Shown in pieces: positions 1-6,052 of a stretch of 7,336 bases of DNA. The translations under genes and the position numbers were made by a program. The DNA is from Candidatus Mancarchaeum sp. (GTDB lineage: Archaea > Micrarchaeota > Micrarchaeia > Micrarchaeales > Micrarchaeaceae): contig DAHXOG010000034.1 in the NCBI GenBank assembly GCA_027364995.1, positions 1-7,336 on the forward strand. The letters are read 5' to 3'. Position 1 is the stretch's first letter; every line of letters begins with the position of its first letter. Under the pieces are notes generated by a model, which saw only the letters and a program-made list of their open reading frames with translations, was not told the origin of the DNA and did not search any database.

Positions 1-1
1 A

Positions 2-676
2 GTAACGCTTACTGCCCCATTCGTAAATTCAAGTATAAAATTCCAGATGTATGTTCTTTCAGAAATAATCAAAAAGGAACCAATATTTCCAATATCCACA
101 TTTTACACATATTTCAATAATTACGCAAAGGTAAAAAATTACAGTGTATCATACACGTCATATATATCATACAGTAATAATATAGCAAATTCCTCAAACT
201 CAAGCTTAATACAGACTTATTCATTGGAACGCAACGGCAGCAATTTCAGGTTGTCATACGATATACCTGCAACAAGCCCTCCTATAATGCTTTACGGTAT
301 ATCAAACAAATATTATTGGTGCACTCCACAATGTACAAGCATAAATATAACGAACATAGGCTCCATCTCATATGCCATGAAGTTATTTGAAACTAATATA
401 ACACCGGTAATGAATACGATAAAAATACTGAATATTACAAATACATCATATTCCGGAATAGCATGTACGCTTGCATCCGGAACGATGAATTATACATTGA
501 AAGGGCTTGCGGCTTCCCCGAATTACGCAGTAGGCACCTTTGCCGAATGTCTTTCCAATAAATACGGTTTGCCTGTTTATTACGAAATGAATGTTACAGG
601 AGACCTAATTCACTATAATATCTATATAAACGAAACAGGCATGAGCGGCATAGCACCAGCCATAATTGTGCCATAG
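2..676 (+). CDS. Probable secreted, heavily glycosylated surface protein (5'-partial)
   Basis: I do not recognise the family. The reading frame is open from base 2 through the left edge. The first ATG, at 47, has no Shine-Dalgarno upstream, so this is more likely the last 224 or so residues of a longer protein than a gene starting at 47. The chain is rich in Asn, Ser, Thr, Tyr and Ile. It holds 12 N-X-S/T sequons (for example NSS, NYS, NIT, NET), the archaeal N-glycosylation signal, and four cysteines including a CTPQC pair. The visible part has no membrane segment, winged helix or enzyme motif, and it ends in a mildly hydrophobic tail (APAIIVP). Such composition is typical of exported envelope, S-layer-like or pilus-associated proteins. 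Its G+C is well below that of the core genes (14 of 60 bases in 61-120). Export and glycosylation are inferred; the signal peptide would lie outside the window. Confidence 0.6.
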   Translation, partial: VTLTAPFVNSSIKFQMYVLSEIIKKEPIFPISTFYTYFNNYAKVKNYSVSYTSYISYSNNIANSSNSSLIQTYSLERNGSNFRLSYDIPATSPPIMLYGISNKYYWCTPQCTSINITNIGSISYAMKLFETNITPVMNTIKILNITNTSYSGIACTLASGTMNYTLKGLAASPNYAVGTFAECLSNKYGLPVYYEMNVTGDLIHYNIYINETGMSGIAPAIIVP

Positions 677-733
677 CAACAAACAATCCAAAACTAGCGT
701 ATATGACGAATAATCAATGAAGAATATGCCATC

Positions 734-847
734 TCAAGTATAAGCAAAGTGCTTATGGCTTATCGGTTCGCCGCTCTCATAAATGACAATATGCTTTTTG
801 GCAGAATTCCTCTCCATAGCCGCTATACTTAAAGCTTTGGTTGACAT
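734..847 (-). CDS. Candidate 37-residue small protein
   Basis: A short reverse-strand ORF starts at ATG 847-845 and ends at TGA 736-734. An AGGA Shine-Dalgarno-like run (855-852) sits 4 bases before the start, and an AT-rich TTAAATAT element (about 872-879) lies at roughly TATA distance. The product begins MSTKALSIAAMERNSAKK and continues HIVIYESGEPISHKHFAYT. It is basic, His/Lys/Ser-rich and has no membrane segment. I know no matching family. It would be divergent from tmk and would share its AT-rich promoter region. Chance ORFs of this length are common, so the call rests on the start signals and protein-like composition alone. The same bases could simply be spacer between the surface-protein gene and tmk. 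Confidence 0.3.
   Translation of the reverse strand: MSTKALSIAAMERNSAKKHIVIYESGEPISHKHFAYT
740..756. repeat. Small perfect hairpin downstream of the surface-protein gene
   Basis: ATAAGCA (740-746) and TGCTTAT (750-756) form a 7-bp perfect stem with a 3-base loop, 64 bases past the stop of the surface-protein gene. No oligo-T tract follows directly, so a terminator role is weakly supported. The hairpin also falls inside the candidate 37-residue ORF. Confidence 0.25.
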
Positions 848-883
848 CAATTCCTATTAAAAATTGCATGTGATATTTAATTG

Positions 884-891
884 TTAATATA
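884..891 (+). promoter_or_regulatory. TATA box of the tmk-pduO operon
   Basis: TTAATATA is centred about 25 bases before the GTG at 913. This is the archaeal TATA-to-transcription-start distance, so the mRNA would start at or next to that GTG and be leaderless. A second AT-rich run, GATATTTAA (872-880), is an alternative. Confidence 0.5.
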
Positions 892-912
892 GTGAAGATT
901 ACATGTGGTTTC

Positions 913-1515
913 GTGGTTTTTATAGTAATAGAAGGTCTTGACGGAAGCGGAAAGACTACTCAAAGCAAATACCTTTTCGATAGGCTCTCTGAAATGGGGT
1001 ACAACGCAACAATCGAGAGCGAACCAACCTATGGTGCCATAGGAAAGTTCATACGCAAGGCTTTAAGCGAAAAGGTGAAGCTGGATATGATGTCTTTGCA
1101 ATTGCTTTTCATAGCCGATAGGAACGAACACATAAAATCAATATCTGAAGAGATCAACAATAAGGTAGTAATATGCGATAGGTATTACTATTCTACAATA
1201 GCATACGGAGAGGCGGTTGGAGTCAGCCGCAGTTATCTAGAATCAATGAATTCAATATTCCCTATCCCGGACAAAACCTTCTTCTTAGAAATAGATCCAT
1301 CCAATGCCATAAAACGTATAGATAGCGGCCGCCACAATAAAGAAATATTCGAAAAACTTGAGACGCTTAAAAGGATTAAAAGTTCATACGACAAATTCAA
1401 ATCACCTGAAATAGAGCGTATCAATGCAGAGTTGCCTAAGGAAAAGCTCGCTGAAATCCTGCTTGAGAAAACCGTCAAATTATTAAAACAGCTAAAAATA
1501 GAATCCGGTGTGTAA
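913..1515 (+). CDS. tmk: Thymidylate kinase (dTMP kinase)
   Basis: It phosphorylates dTMP to dTDP with ATP in the cytoplasm, a required step of dTTP synthesis. From the GTG at 913 the protein has 200 residues, normal for the family. Residues 4-16 give the start strand and P-loop, IVIEGLDGSGKTT. ADRNEH lies near residue 69, the DRY nucleotide-binding motif at 89-91 (CDRYYYSTIAYGE), and a lid-like GRHNKEIFEKLE follows at about 139. An upstream in-frame GTG at 892 would add seven residues (MKITCGF), but family members usually begin just before the IVIEG strand, and the TATA spacing favours a leaderless start at 913. Neither GTG has a strong Shine-Dalgarno. The TAA stop abuts the pduO ATG with no spacer, so the two genes are surely co-transcribed and probably translationally coupled. 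Confidence 0.93.
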   Translation: MVFIVIEGLDGSGKTTQSKYLFDRLSEMGYNATIESEPTYGAIGKFIRKALSEKVKLDMMSLQLLFIADRNEHIKSISEEINNKVVICDRYYYSTIAYGEAVGVSRSYLESMNSIFPIPDKTFFLEIDPSNAIKRIDSGRHNKEIFEKLETLKRIKSSYDKFKSPEIERINAELPKEKLAEILLEKTVKLLKQLKIESGV

Positions 1516-2088
1516 ATGAGTCCAAAATACTATACTGGCACAGGAGATAAAAAACAGGCCTCAATAGGCCCAAAGCGCATTGAAAAAAGCGACCCTATAT
1601 TCGAAGCCATAGGGGCAGTCGACGAGCTAAATGCCAAAGTGGCAAGCCTGGAGGCTATGCTTGGAGACGATAAGATATATCGAATAAGTGAGTTCTCGCT
1701 ATGTAAAGCGCTAAATAAGATAAAGAGCAGGCTATTCACAATCGGAGCGGAGCTTGCATTCTACTCTAGCAAAAACTTTGCGCCTAAAAATCCAACAAAC
1801 GATGCTGACGTAAAATGGCTCGAAGAGAATATTGCGGTTATGTCAAATGAATTTCCGGAAATCAAGAGTTTCGTGCTTCCTGGCGGGTGCATAGAAAGTG
1901 CATTGGCAGATGAGGCACGCACATATGCAAGGAATGCTGAACGCAAAATAATAAACATGTCTAATGACGTCGATATCGAAAATGGTTCGCTATTCGCATA
2001 CCTAAACAGGCTATCCTCGTTCTTCTTTGTAGCCGAAAGGTTCATAAATTGCCGAAAAGGCATAACGGAAAGCAAACCAGAATATTGA
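1516..2088 (+). CDS. pduO: PduO-type ATP:cob(I)alamin adenosyltransferase
   Basis: It transfers the adenosyl group of ATP to cob(I)alamin, making adenosylcobalamin. The 190 residues match the family's five-helix-bundle length. The N-terminal ATP loop reads YTGTGDKK (6-13), then KR (20-21) and the VDELNA motif (35-40). KSFVLPGG (117-124) contains Phe119, which by spacing corresponds to the Phe lining the cobalamin pocket of Lactobacillus PduO. ARTYARNAER (134-143) supplies the nucleotide-binding arginines, and YLNRLSSFFFVAERF (162-176) is the last conserved helix. The usual DKGTTSL loop is changed to DKKQASI. The gene starts on the base after the tmk stop, with GGTG (1507-1510) inside tmk as ribosome-binding site. 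The context suggests cofactor supply for a class II ribonucleotide reductase; this is inferred, since no such gene is in the window. Confidence 0.9.
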   Translation: MSPKYYTGTGDKKQASIGPKRIEKSDPIFEAIGAVDELNAKVASLEAMLGDDKIYRISEFSLCKALNKIKSRLFTIGAELAFYSSKNFAPKNPTNDADVKWLEENIAVMSNEFPEIKSFVLPGGCIESALADEARTYARNAERKIINMSNDVDIENGSLFAYLNRLSSFFFVAERFINCRKGITESKPEY

Positions 2089-2107
2089 ATATCTGCTGAT
2101 ATTCAAT
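2084..2107. repeat. Perfect 10-bp palindrome spanning both convergent stop codons
   Basis: ATTGAATATC (2084-2093) and GATATTCAAT (2098-2107) pair perfectly around the loop TGCT. The left arm holds the TGA of pduO (2086-2088) and the right arm holds the TGA of scpB on the other strand (2103-2105). It could act as a bidirectional 3'-end structure for both convergent mRNAs. Archaeal termination mainly needs oligo-T, and only a short T-run follows (2107-2109), so a terminator role is inferred. RNA-end protection is an equally good reading. Confidence 0.5.
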
Positions 2108-2573
2108 TTATATTGAAGTATTCCTTGAACTTCTGTGTTGTCGTTACCTTTTTCGTTCTTCCTGCAGTTTCGGTCTTTACAAAATCATTATCCTTTAACT
2201 CTTTCATCTGTTCATAAACAGAAGTGCCGAACGCCTTTACGATATCGCTTTGCATTATCGGCTCCTTCTTGCTTATATAAGCCAATATGCGCAATGCCGC
2301 CTTGGATATCTCTAAAGGTCCTGCCATTACATTTACTTTGGATATGTACGGCTCTTTAAGGGAAAGCATGTATTTTCCTCCCACAGATACAACATTCAGC
2401 GAGGTATCAAGATTGGCATATCTTTCTTCAAGCTTCTTTATCATTTCCTCTACATAGCCCTTGGAAGCTATTCCTGCGGCATCAGCAAGCTCGTCTACGC
2501 TCATTGCCCTTCCGGTGACAAAAAGTATGGCTTCTATGAGCTTAATGCTCTCGTTCTGGCTATTTTCAACCAC
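2103..2573 (-). CDS. scpB: Segregation and condensation protein B (ScpB)
   Basis: ScpB dimers bind the middle of ScpA in the SMC-ScpAB condensin that compacts and segregates the chromosome. The 156-residue protein shows the two winged-helix domains of the family. The first (about 8-80) begins SIKLIEAILFVTGRAMSVDELA and ends in the wing VVSVGGKYMLSLKEPY. The second (about 88-154) reads LEISKAALRILAYISKKEPI, then the AGRTKKVTTTQKFKEYF wing, close to the usual GR-x-x-x-x-TT-x-x-F-x-x-YF ending. Translation starts at GTG 2573-2571. It lies 19 bases after the scpA stop with AGGGTTAG in the gap, so it is the second gene of a scpA-scpB operon. It is somewhat shorter than bacterial ScpB, as archaeal ones tend to be. 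It faces pduO tail to tail, 14 bases away. Confidence 0.88.
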   Translation of the reverse strand: MVENSQNESIKLIEAILFVTGRAMSVDELADAAGIASKGYVEEMIKKLEERYANLDTSLNVVSVGGKYMLSLKEPYISKVNVMAGPLEISKAALRILAYISKKEPIMQSDIVKAFGTSVYEQMKELKDNDFVKTETAGRTKKVTTTQKFKEYFNIN

Positions 2574-2592
2574 AGTATCTAACCCTTACAAA

Positions 2593-3327
2593 TCAATTTT
2601 TATTTGAGTCATTCAATTTTATCATTATGTCTCCGAAGAATTCCTCTTGCGACATGGCTATCTTATCCTGATTATGAAGATAAAGCAATGGCACGAAGAA
2701 TTCCATCAATAATCCATACCCGTCAGCAAAAAACTTCGACATGTTATGGAAAGACGCAATACCATAAGGATCCGAATTCTCCTTAACGAGCTTAAGCACG
2801 TTCTCTATCTTGTCATCTATGTCGTCTATCTCTATATTGAGCTTTATCGGCATTGCAGCTATGTCATCCCTTTCTACCCTTTTGGCCTCTATCTTTATGG
2901 CATCCTCCAGCGCCTCCATCAATTGCTGCAAGGTTATCCTTGCCCTTGGCTGGTGCCTTAACCTTGGTATAAGCTCAGCAACCTGTGGCCTTTCCGGCTT
3001 AATTGGGTTTTCATCATAAAAGTCTTCGACAGGCTCTTCGAAGAATTTCATGGTGTCGCTTTTTATGCGCAACAGTACCGAGGCTGCGAATATTACGTTT
3101 GCGGGCATGAAAAGGTCGAGTATCTTCATCCTCTTTATGGTCTCTATATAAGAATCAACTATCTTTGTTATGTCTATGTTCCAGGGGTCAAGCTTGTTCG
3201 TCTCCACAAGCATCATTATAAGCTCTTTCCATGTGGCATTGCCTACCAATTCCACTATGTCAAAGCCTCCCTCCGTCGCGTAGGTCTCGATAGACTCTGA
3301 TCTCTTTATTAGCTCCATCGGGCTCAT
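2593..3327 (-). CDS. scpA: Segregation and condensation protein A (ScpA kleisin)
   Basis: ScpA is the kleisin that bridges the two SMC heads and recruits ScpB. The 244 residues fit the family. The N-terminal domain carries the hallmark LVETNKLDPWNIDITKIVDSYI (about 40-61), then LDLFMPANVIFAASVLLRIKS (70-90), which form the helices that contact the SMC neck. An acidic, Pro-containing linker (96-120) follows. The C-terminal winged helix (about 205-238), ending LLYLHNQDKIAMSQEEFFGD, binds the SMC head. The ATG at 3327 is taken as start; ATG 3318 (MELIKRS) is possible. There is no Shine-Dalgarno, and a TATA box 33-42 bases upstream implies a leader of only about ten bases. It is first in the operon with scpB and divergent from htpX. 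smc itself is not in the window. Confidence 0.92.
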   Translation of the reverse strand: MSPMELIKRSESIETYATEGGFDIVELVGNATWKELIMMLVETNKLDPWNIDITKIVDSYIETIKRMKILDLFMPANVIFAASVLLRIKSDTMKFFEEPVEDFYDENPIKPERPQVAELIPRLRHQPRARITLQQLMEALEDAIKIEAKRVERDDIAAMPIKLNIEIDDIDDKIENVLKLVKENSDPYGIASFHNMSKFFADGYGLLMEFFVPLLYLHNQDKIAMSQEEFFGDIMIKLNDSNKN

Positions 3328-3359
3328 CGTTAATCTGGTCAGATAACATTCGCTTTACT

Positions 3360-3369
3360 ATTATAAAAA
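3360..3369 (-). promoter_or_regulatory. TATA box of the scpA-scpB operon
   Basis: Read on the reverse strand this is TTTTTATAAT, about 33-42 bases before the scpA ATG. It would place the transcription start near 3337 and give a leader of about ten bases. Confidence 0.5.
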
Positions 3370-3412
3370 CATTTGGTTTTTATTGTTGCCCTTACATTCA
3401 TATAAATGTTTT
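3366..3412. repeat. 9-bp inverted repeat in the scpA/htpX divergent promoter
   Basis: AAAACATTT (3366-3374) is the exact reverse complement of AAATGTTTT (3404-3412), separated by 29 bases. The left arm overlaps the scpA TATA box and the right arm overlaps the htpX TATA box. That position would suit an operator for a dimeric regulator acting on both genes. The arms are AT-rich and could arise by chance. Confidence 0.3.
3399..3407 (+). promoter_or_regulatory. TATA box of htpX
   Basis: CATATAAAT predicts a transcription start near 3429. That leaves a leader of about 28 bases containing the htpX ribosome-binding site. Confidence 0.5.
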
Positions 3413-3445
3413 ACAGGCAAATAGGATTGGCTGTTGTTTAACAGT

Positions 3446-3451
3446 AAGGTG
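3446..3451 (+). promoter_or_regulatory. Ribosome-binding site that fixes the TTG start of htpX
   Basis: AAGGTG is a strong match to the archaeal anti-Shine-Dalgarno and lies 5 bases before TTG 3457. It supports TTG over the downstream ATG at 3487. Confidence 0.6.
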
Positions 3452-3456
3452 TCAGA

Positions 3457-4434
3457 TTGTCAACTAACAGTGGGCTTAAAATAAGGATGTTCTCTACCCT
3501 TTTATTATACCTGATAATAGGCTCTGCAATAATATACGCAATAATCGCCAGCTTTGCAGTACCTTATTACATAATATTGGCTTCGATAGCGATAATACTA
3601 ATAGCAATATGGTATGTATCGCCAAAGCTCTTTTCCGTAGCGACAAAGCTGAGGTATGTTGGAAAAGATGAATATCCGCAATTGCAGGAGACCATATCCG
3701 ATTTGGCAGTAAAATCCAGGATAAGGCCACCGCGCATAGCAATAGTGCCTGCAAGAGAGCCTAACCTATTCGTTTTCGGCAGGTCAAAAAGATCTGCGAC
3801 ATTGGCAATAAACGAGGGGCTTCTGAGCATACTCAGCCAAAATGAGCTTAAAGCCGCATTGCTGCATGAATTTGCCCATATAAGATCCGGAGACTATTCG
3901 GTACTTACAATGATATCGTTCGTGCCGATGGCGTTTTACATGATGGCCCAGAAGGCATTCGGCCCCGGAATCCGTGAAAATAAAAGAAACGATATCTCAT
4001 ACAACGCAATCCTGGGAATACTTGCCTTTATAATATACATGCTGTCGGAGATTCCGCTTTTGCCGCTTGCGGATGCCAGGGAGTATTACGCAGATAGCGT
4101 AGCTGTGAAAATCCAAGGCAGCGGCATTCCATTATCCAATGCGCTTTACAAAATATCGTATGCGAACTCAAAAACGCAGAACAGCTCAATCAACTCCTCA
4201 TGTGCAAGGCCGTTCTATATAATAGATTTCTTCAATATAGATGCAGATATGAACGAGCTTAAAAATCATTATGAAGCCGTAAAGCCATTGATAAGCGATA
4301 TAGATATAACCACAGTATTAAGGAATTCAAACACTGCACGGAACGGGATGCTGGGGATGCTGAACTCGCTGCTGTATACCCACCCGCGTACATACAAAAG
4401 AGTGCTTAATATAAAATCCATGAAAACAGTTTGA
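3457..4434 (+). CDS. htpX: HtpX-type membrane zinc metalloprotease (M48)
   Basis: HtpX is an ATP-independent membrane protease that cleaves damaged membrane proteins. The 325 residues show the family order. Two N-terminal membrane helices (about 12-33 and 35-54) are followed by the cytosolic catalytic domain with zinc motif HEFAH (His137, Glu138, His141) in LLHEFAHIRSGD. Two more hydrophobic segments (about 148-164 and 184-204) follow, then DAREYYAD, with Glu209 as the likely third zinc ligand. The C-terminal THPRTYKRV (308-316) is the conserved family ending. FVFGRSKRSATLAINEGLL (105-123) corresponds to the usual ATGR-x-x-x-x-A-x-x-x-x-x-GLL stretch. It starts at TTG with the AAGGTG ribosome-binding site. 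It is single, divergent from scpA and convergent with trm5 (15-base gap), so it probably forms its own transcription unit. Confidence 0.92.
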   Translation: MSTNSGLKIRMFSTLLLYLIIGSAIIYAIIASFAVPYYIILASIAIILIAIWYVSPKLFSVATKLRYVGKDEYPQLQETISDLAVKSRIRPPRIAIVPAREPNLFVFGRSKRSATLAINEGLLSILSQNELKAALLHEFAHIRSGDYSVLTMISFVPMAFYMMAQKAFGPGIRENKRNDISYNAILGILAFIIYMLSEIPLLPLADAREYYADSVAVKIQGSGIPLSNALYKISYANSKTQNSSINSSCARPFYIIDFFNIDADMNELKNHYEAVKPLISDIDITTVLRNSNTARNGMLGMLNSLLYTHPRTYKRVLNIKSMKTV

Positions 4435-4449
4435 TCGCCATTAGCGTCA

Positions 4450-5517
4450 TCATGCATGCTTAAGCTTCGAGGCGCTTATATCCAATACAATCTCAATATC
4501 AGACTTTGAATAAGGCCTTACTACCCTCATATTGACTAAACGGAAATCCCTTCCGTGCCCCTTGAACCTTTTGCGCATCTCGCTTATTACGCTCTCCTCC
4601 TTTCCGGCTTCGCAGAACGTGTATATGTGGAATATCGCCTTATCCTTCGCTATAGTGCACGCCGCCCCTATGAAATCCAGGCTTGTTTTAGGCATGGGCA
4701 TTACGACCCTGTCGGCGAATCCTGCGAACCTTTCCGCAACATCCATAAAATCTCCCTGTGCAGCTACGACATTGCCCACCTTATTGATGCCTATATTCTT
4801 GATCATGTACCTGTACGCATGGGCGTTGAGCTCTATAGCCACCACGTTGCATGATTTATGCGATTTTGCTATCTCTATTGCGAATGGGCCTACCCCTGCA
4901 AAAGGTATAGCCACATTTTCTTTATCGCCTACCAAAGAGCTTATCCTGGATCTTTCATACGATAGTTTAGGGGAGAAGAAAACCCTTCTCACGTCGAAAG
5001 AGAATGAGCAGCCGTTTTCGCGATAATTGGCTATATAGGTTTTTTTGCCTGCAACGTACCTTACGCTCCTGGTCCTATATATGCCCTTGACCGGACCGCT
5101 TTTGGCAAGCACTGTAGTTATCGTGCTGCTGTTTGCTATTATTGCTTCGCCTATAAGCCTTTCCTTGCTTCTAAGCGAATCAGATATCTCTATTACCGCT
5201 ATGTTGCCGAAAGGGTCATATCCCCTTGCGAGCCCGTCTCTCTTATTTTTCGGCAATATCATATCTATGGCTTCGTTATAGTTCCTAATCCCTGTAGATC
5301 TTGTGTTATCTTCCCCTGCCGCCCTTGCCACTACCACGGCGCCTGTCGCTTCGCAGAAATCGGGAAGGTTTTTATTAGTTTCCGAAGAAATAGTAAGCGG
5401 AAAATATATATAGCGTGCGCCATGTAGTACCTTTAGTCCTTTTGTGAGCATATCATTTTTGGACAGGAAGGCCTTTGCCCTTTCGGCATAAGTCTTTTTA
5501 ACCTTTAGGTAATGCAT
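4450..5517 (-). CDS. trm5: tRNA (guanine37-N1)-methyltransferase Trm5 family
   Basis: Trm5 methylates N1 of G37 in tRNA with S-adenosylmethionine, which protects reading frame; in archaea this is also the first wyosine step. The 355 residues have the family order: a small D1-like N-terminal domain (1-45), the linker and RNA-binding D2 with YDPFGNIAVIEI (100-111), GPVKGIYRTR (141-150), then YRENGCSFSFDVRRVFFSP and SYERSRI, and the class I methyltransferase domain with FAGVGPFAIEIAK (206-218). By spacing, Arg148 and Glu188 match the catalytic Arg145/Glu185 of Methanocaldococcus Trm5. The NLP-type motif, however, reads MPMPK (273-277), so the Asn265 position is Pro274. TYW2-type enzymes are the close alternative, but the GLIPSS-type motif is absent too. 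The start ATG has AAGGT six bases upstream. It is transcribed divergently from spt5. Confidence 0.87.
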   Translation of the reverse strand: MHYLKVKKTYAERAKAFLSKNDMLTKGLKVLHGARYIYFPLTISSETNKNLPDFCEATGAVVVARAAGEDNTRSTGIRNYNEAIDMILPKNKRDGLARGYDPFGNIAVIEISDSLRSKERLIGEAIIANSSTITTVLAKSGPVKGIYRTRSVRYVAGKKTYIANYRENGCSFSFDVRRVFFSPKLSYERSRISSLVGDKENVAIPFAGVGPFAIEIAKSHKSCNVVAIELNAHAYRYMIKNIGINKVGNVVAAQGDFMDVAERFAGFADRVVMPMPKTSLDFIGAACTIAKDKAIFHIYTFCEAGKEESVISEMRKRFKGHGRDFRLVNMRVVRPYSKSDIEIVLDISASKLKHA

Positions 5518-5523
5518 AAACGT

Positions 5524-5528
5524 ACCTT
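5524..5528 (-). promoter_or_regulatory. Ribosome-binding site of trm5
   Basis: On the reverse strand AAGGT precedes the trm5 ATG by six bases. Together with the TATA element near 5559 it implies a leader of about 14-18 bases and supports the start at 5517. Confidence 0.5.
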
Positions 5529-5554
5529 TTAACCAATTAAAACAAAGTTAATAG

Positions 5555-5578
5555 TTATAAATATAAAGCATATAAATT
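5555..5578. promoter_or_regulatory. Shared divergent TATA region for trm5 and spt5-rpl11
   Basis: TTATAAATATAAA (5555-5567) reads as TTTATATTTATAA on the other strand, so one element could serve both directions. A second element, CATATAAATTTA, lies at 5570-5580 and includes TATAAATT at 5571-5578. For trm5 the predicted transcription start is near 5532. For spt5 the first element predicts about 5585, close to the ATG codons at 5581 and 5596. Confidence 0.5.
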
Positions 5579-5595
5579 TAATGTTAAGTGGGCTT

Positions 5596-6048
5596 ATGTA
5601 TTTTGTTGTAAAAGTGACATCGGGCCAGGAGAGGATAGTAGCAAACATGCTCCAAAGCAAGGCATCAAAGGGAGCGGAAAACATATACTCGATAATAATC
5701 CTGGACGGGATGCGAGGCTACATAATAATAGAGGCGGCTGACGAGCTCGCTTGCAGGGAATTTGTGAGCAAGGAGCACAATGTGAGGGGCGTGCTTTCAA
5801 AGCCGCTCTCGGAAGAGGAGATAGATAAATTAGTCAGCATGCCAAGCAAGGCGCAGGATATCCAGAAAGACGATATCGTGGAATTCAACACCGGGCCTTT
5901 CAAGGGCTATAAAGCAAAAGTGCTTAAAATAGATGAAACAAAGAATGACATTACTGTAGAGCTTATGGATGTGGTGGTTCCAATACCTATAACCACAAAA
6001 ATGAGTACTGCGAAGGTAATACAAAAAGCGAAAACTGAAGATGCGTGA
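5596..6048 (+). CDS. spt5: Transcription elongation factor Spt5 (archaeal NusG)
   Basis: Spt5 binds the RNA polymerase clamp with Spt4, raises processivity and can link transcription to the ribosome. From ATG 5596 it has 150 residues, the usual archaeal length. The NGN domain (about 1-82) begins MYFVVKVTSGQERIVANML and includes the GYIIIEA strand (41-47). The single KOW domain (about 91-145) has KDDIVEFNTGPFKGYKAKV and then VPIPITTK. An ATG at 5581 would add MLSGL before the conserved first strand; archaeal homologues begin at the strand, so 5596 is preferred, though neither start has a strong ribosome-binding site. It is first in the unit spt5-rpl11-glycosylase. The secE gene that normally precedes it is absent here, and trm5 points away instead. 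Confidence 0.93.
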   Translation: MYFVVKVTSGQERIVANMLQSKASKGAENIYSIIILDGMRGYIIIEAADELACREFVSKEHNVRGVLSKPLSEEEIDKLVSMPSKAQDIQKDDIVEFNTGPFKGYKAKVLKIDETKNDITVELMDVVVPIPITTKMSTAKVIQKAKTEDA

Positions 6049-6052
6049 GTCA

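Noticed and set aside
677..733. Possible RNA gene or extra coding sequence right after the surface-protein gene
   Set aside because: Too short, with no cloverleaf or conserved RNA motif visible and no open frame with start signals.
3469..3478. AGTGGGCTTA near the htpX start, repeated at 5587-5596 near the spt5 start
   Set aside because: About 25 matching 10-mer pairs are expected by chance in a window this long, and the two copies sit at different places relative to their start codons.
4532..5026. Long forward-strand ORF of 164 codons over trm5
   Set aside because: It lies antisense to a clearly recognised methyltransferase and shows no domain or start signals; it is a shadow of trm5 codon usage.
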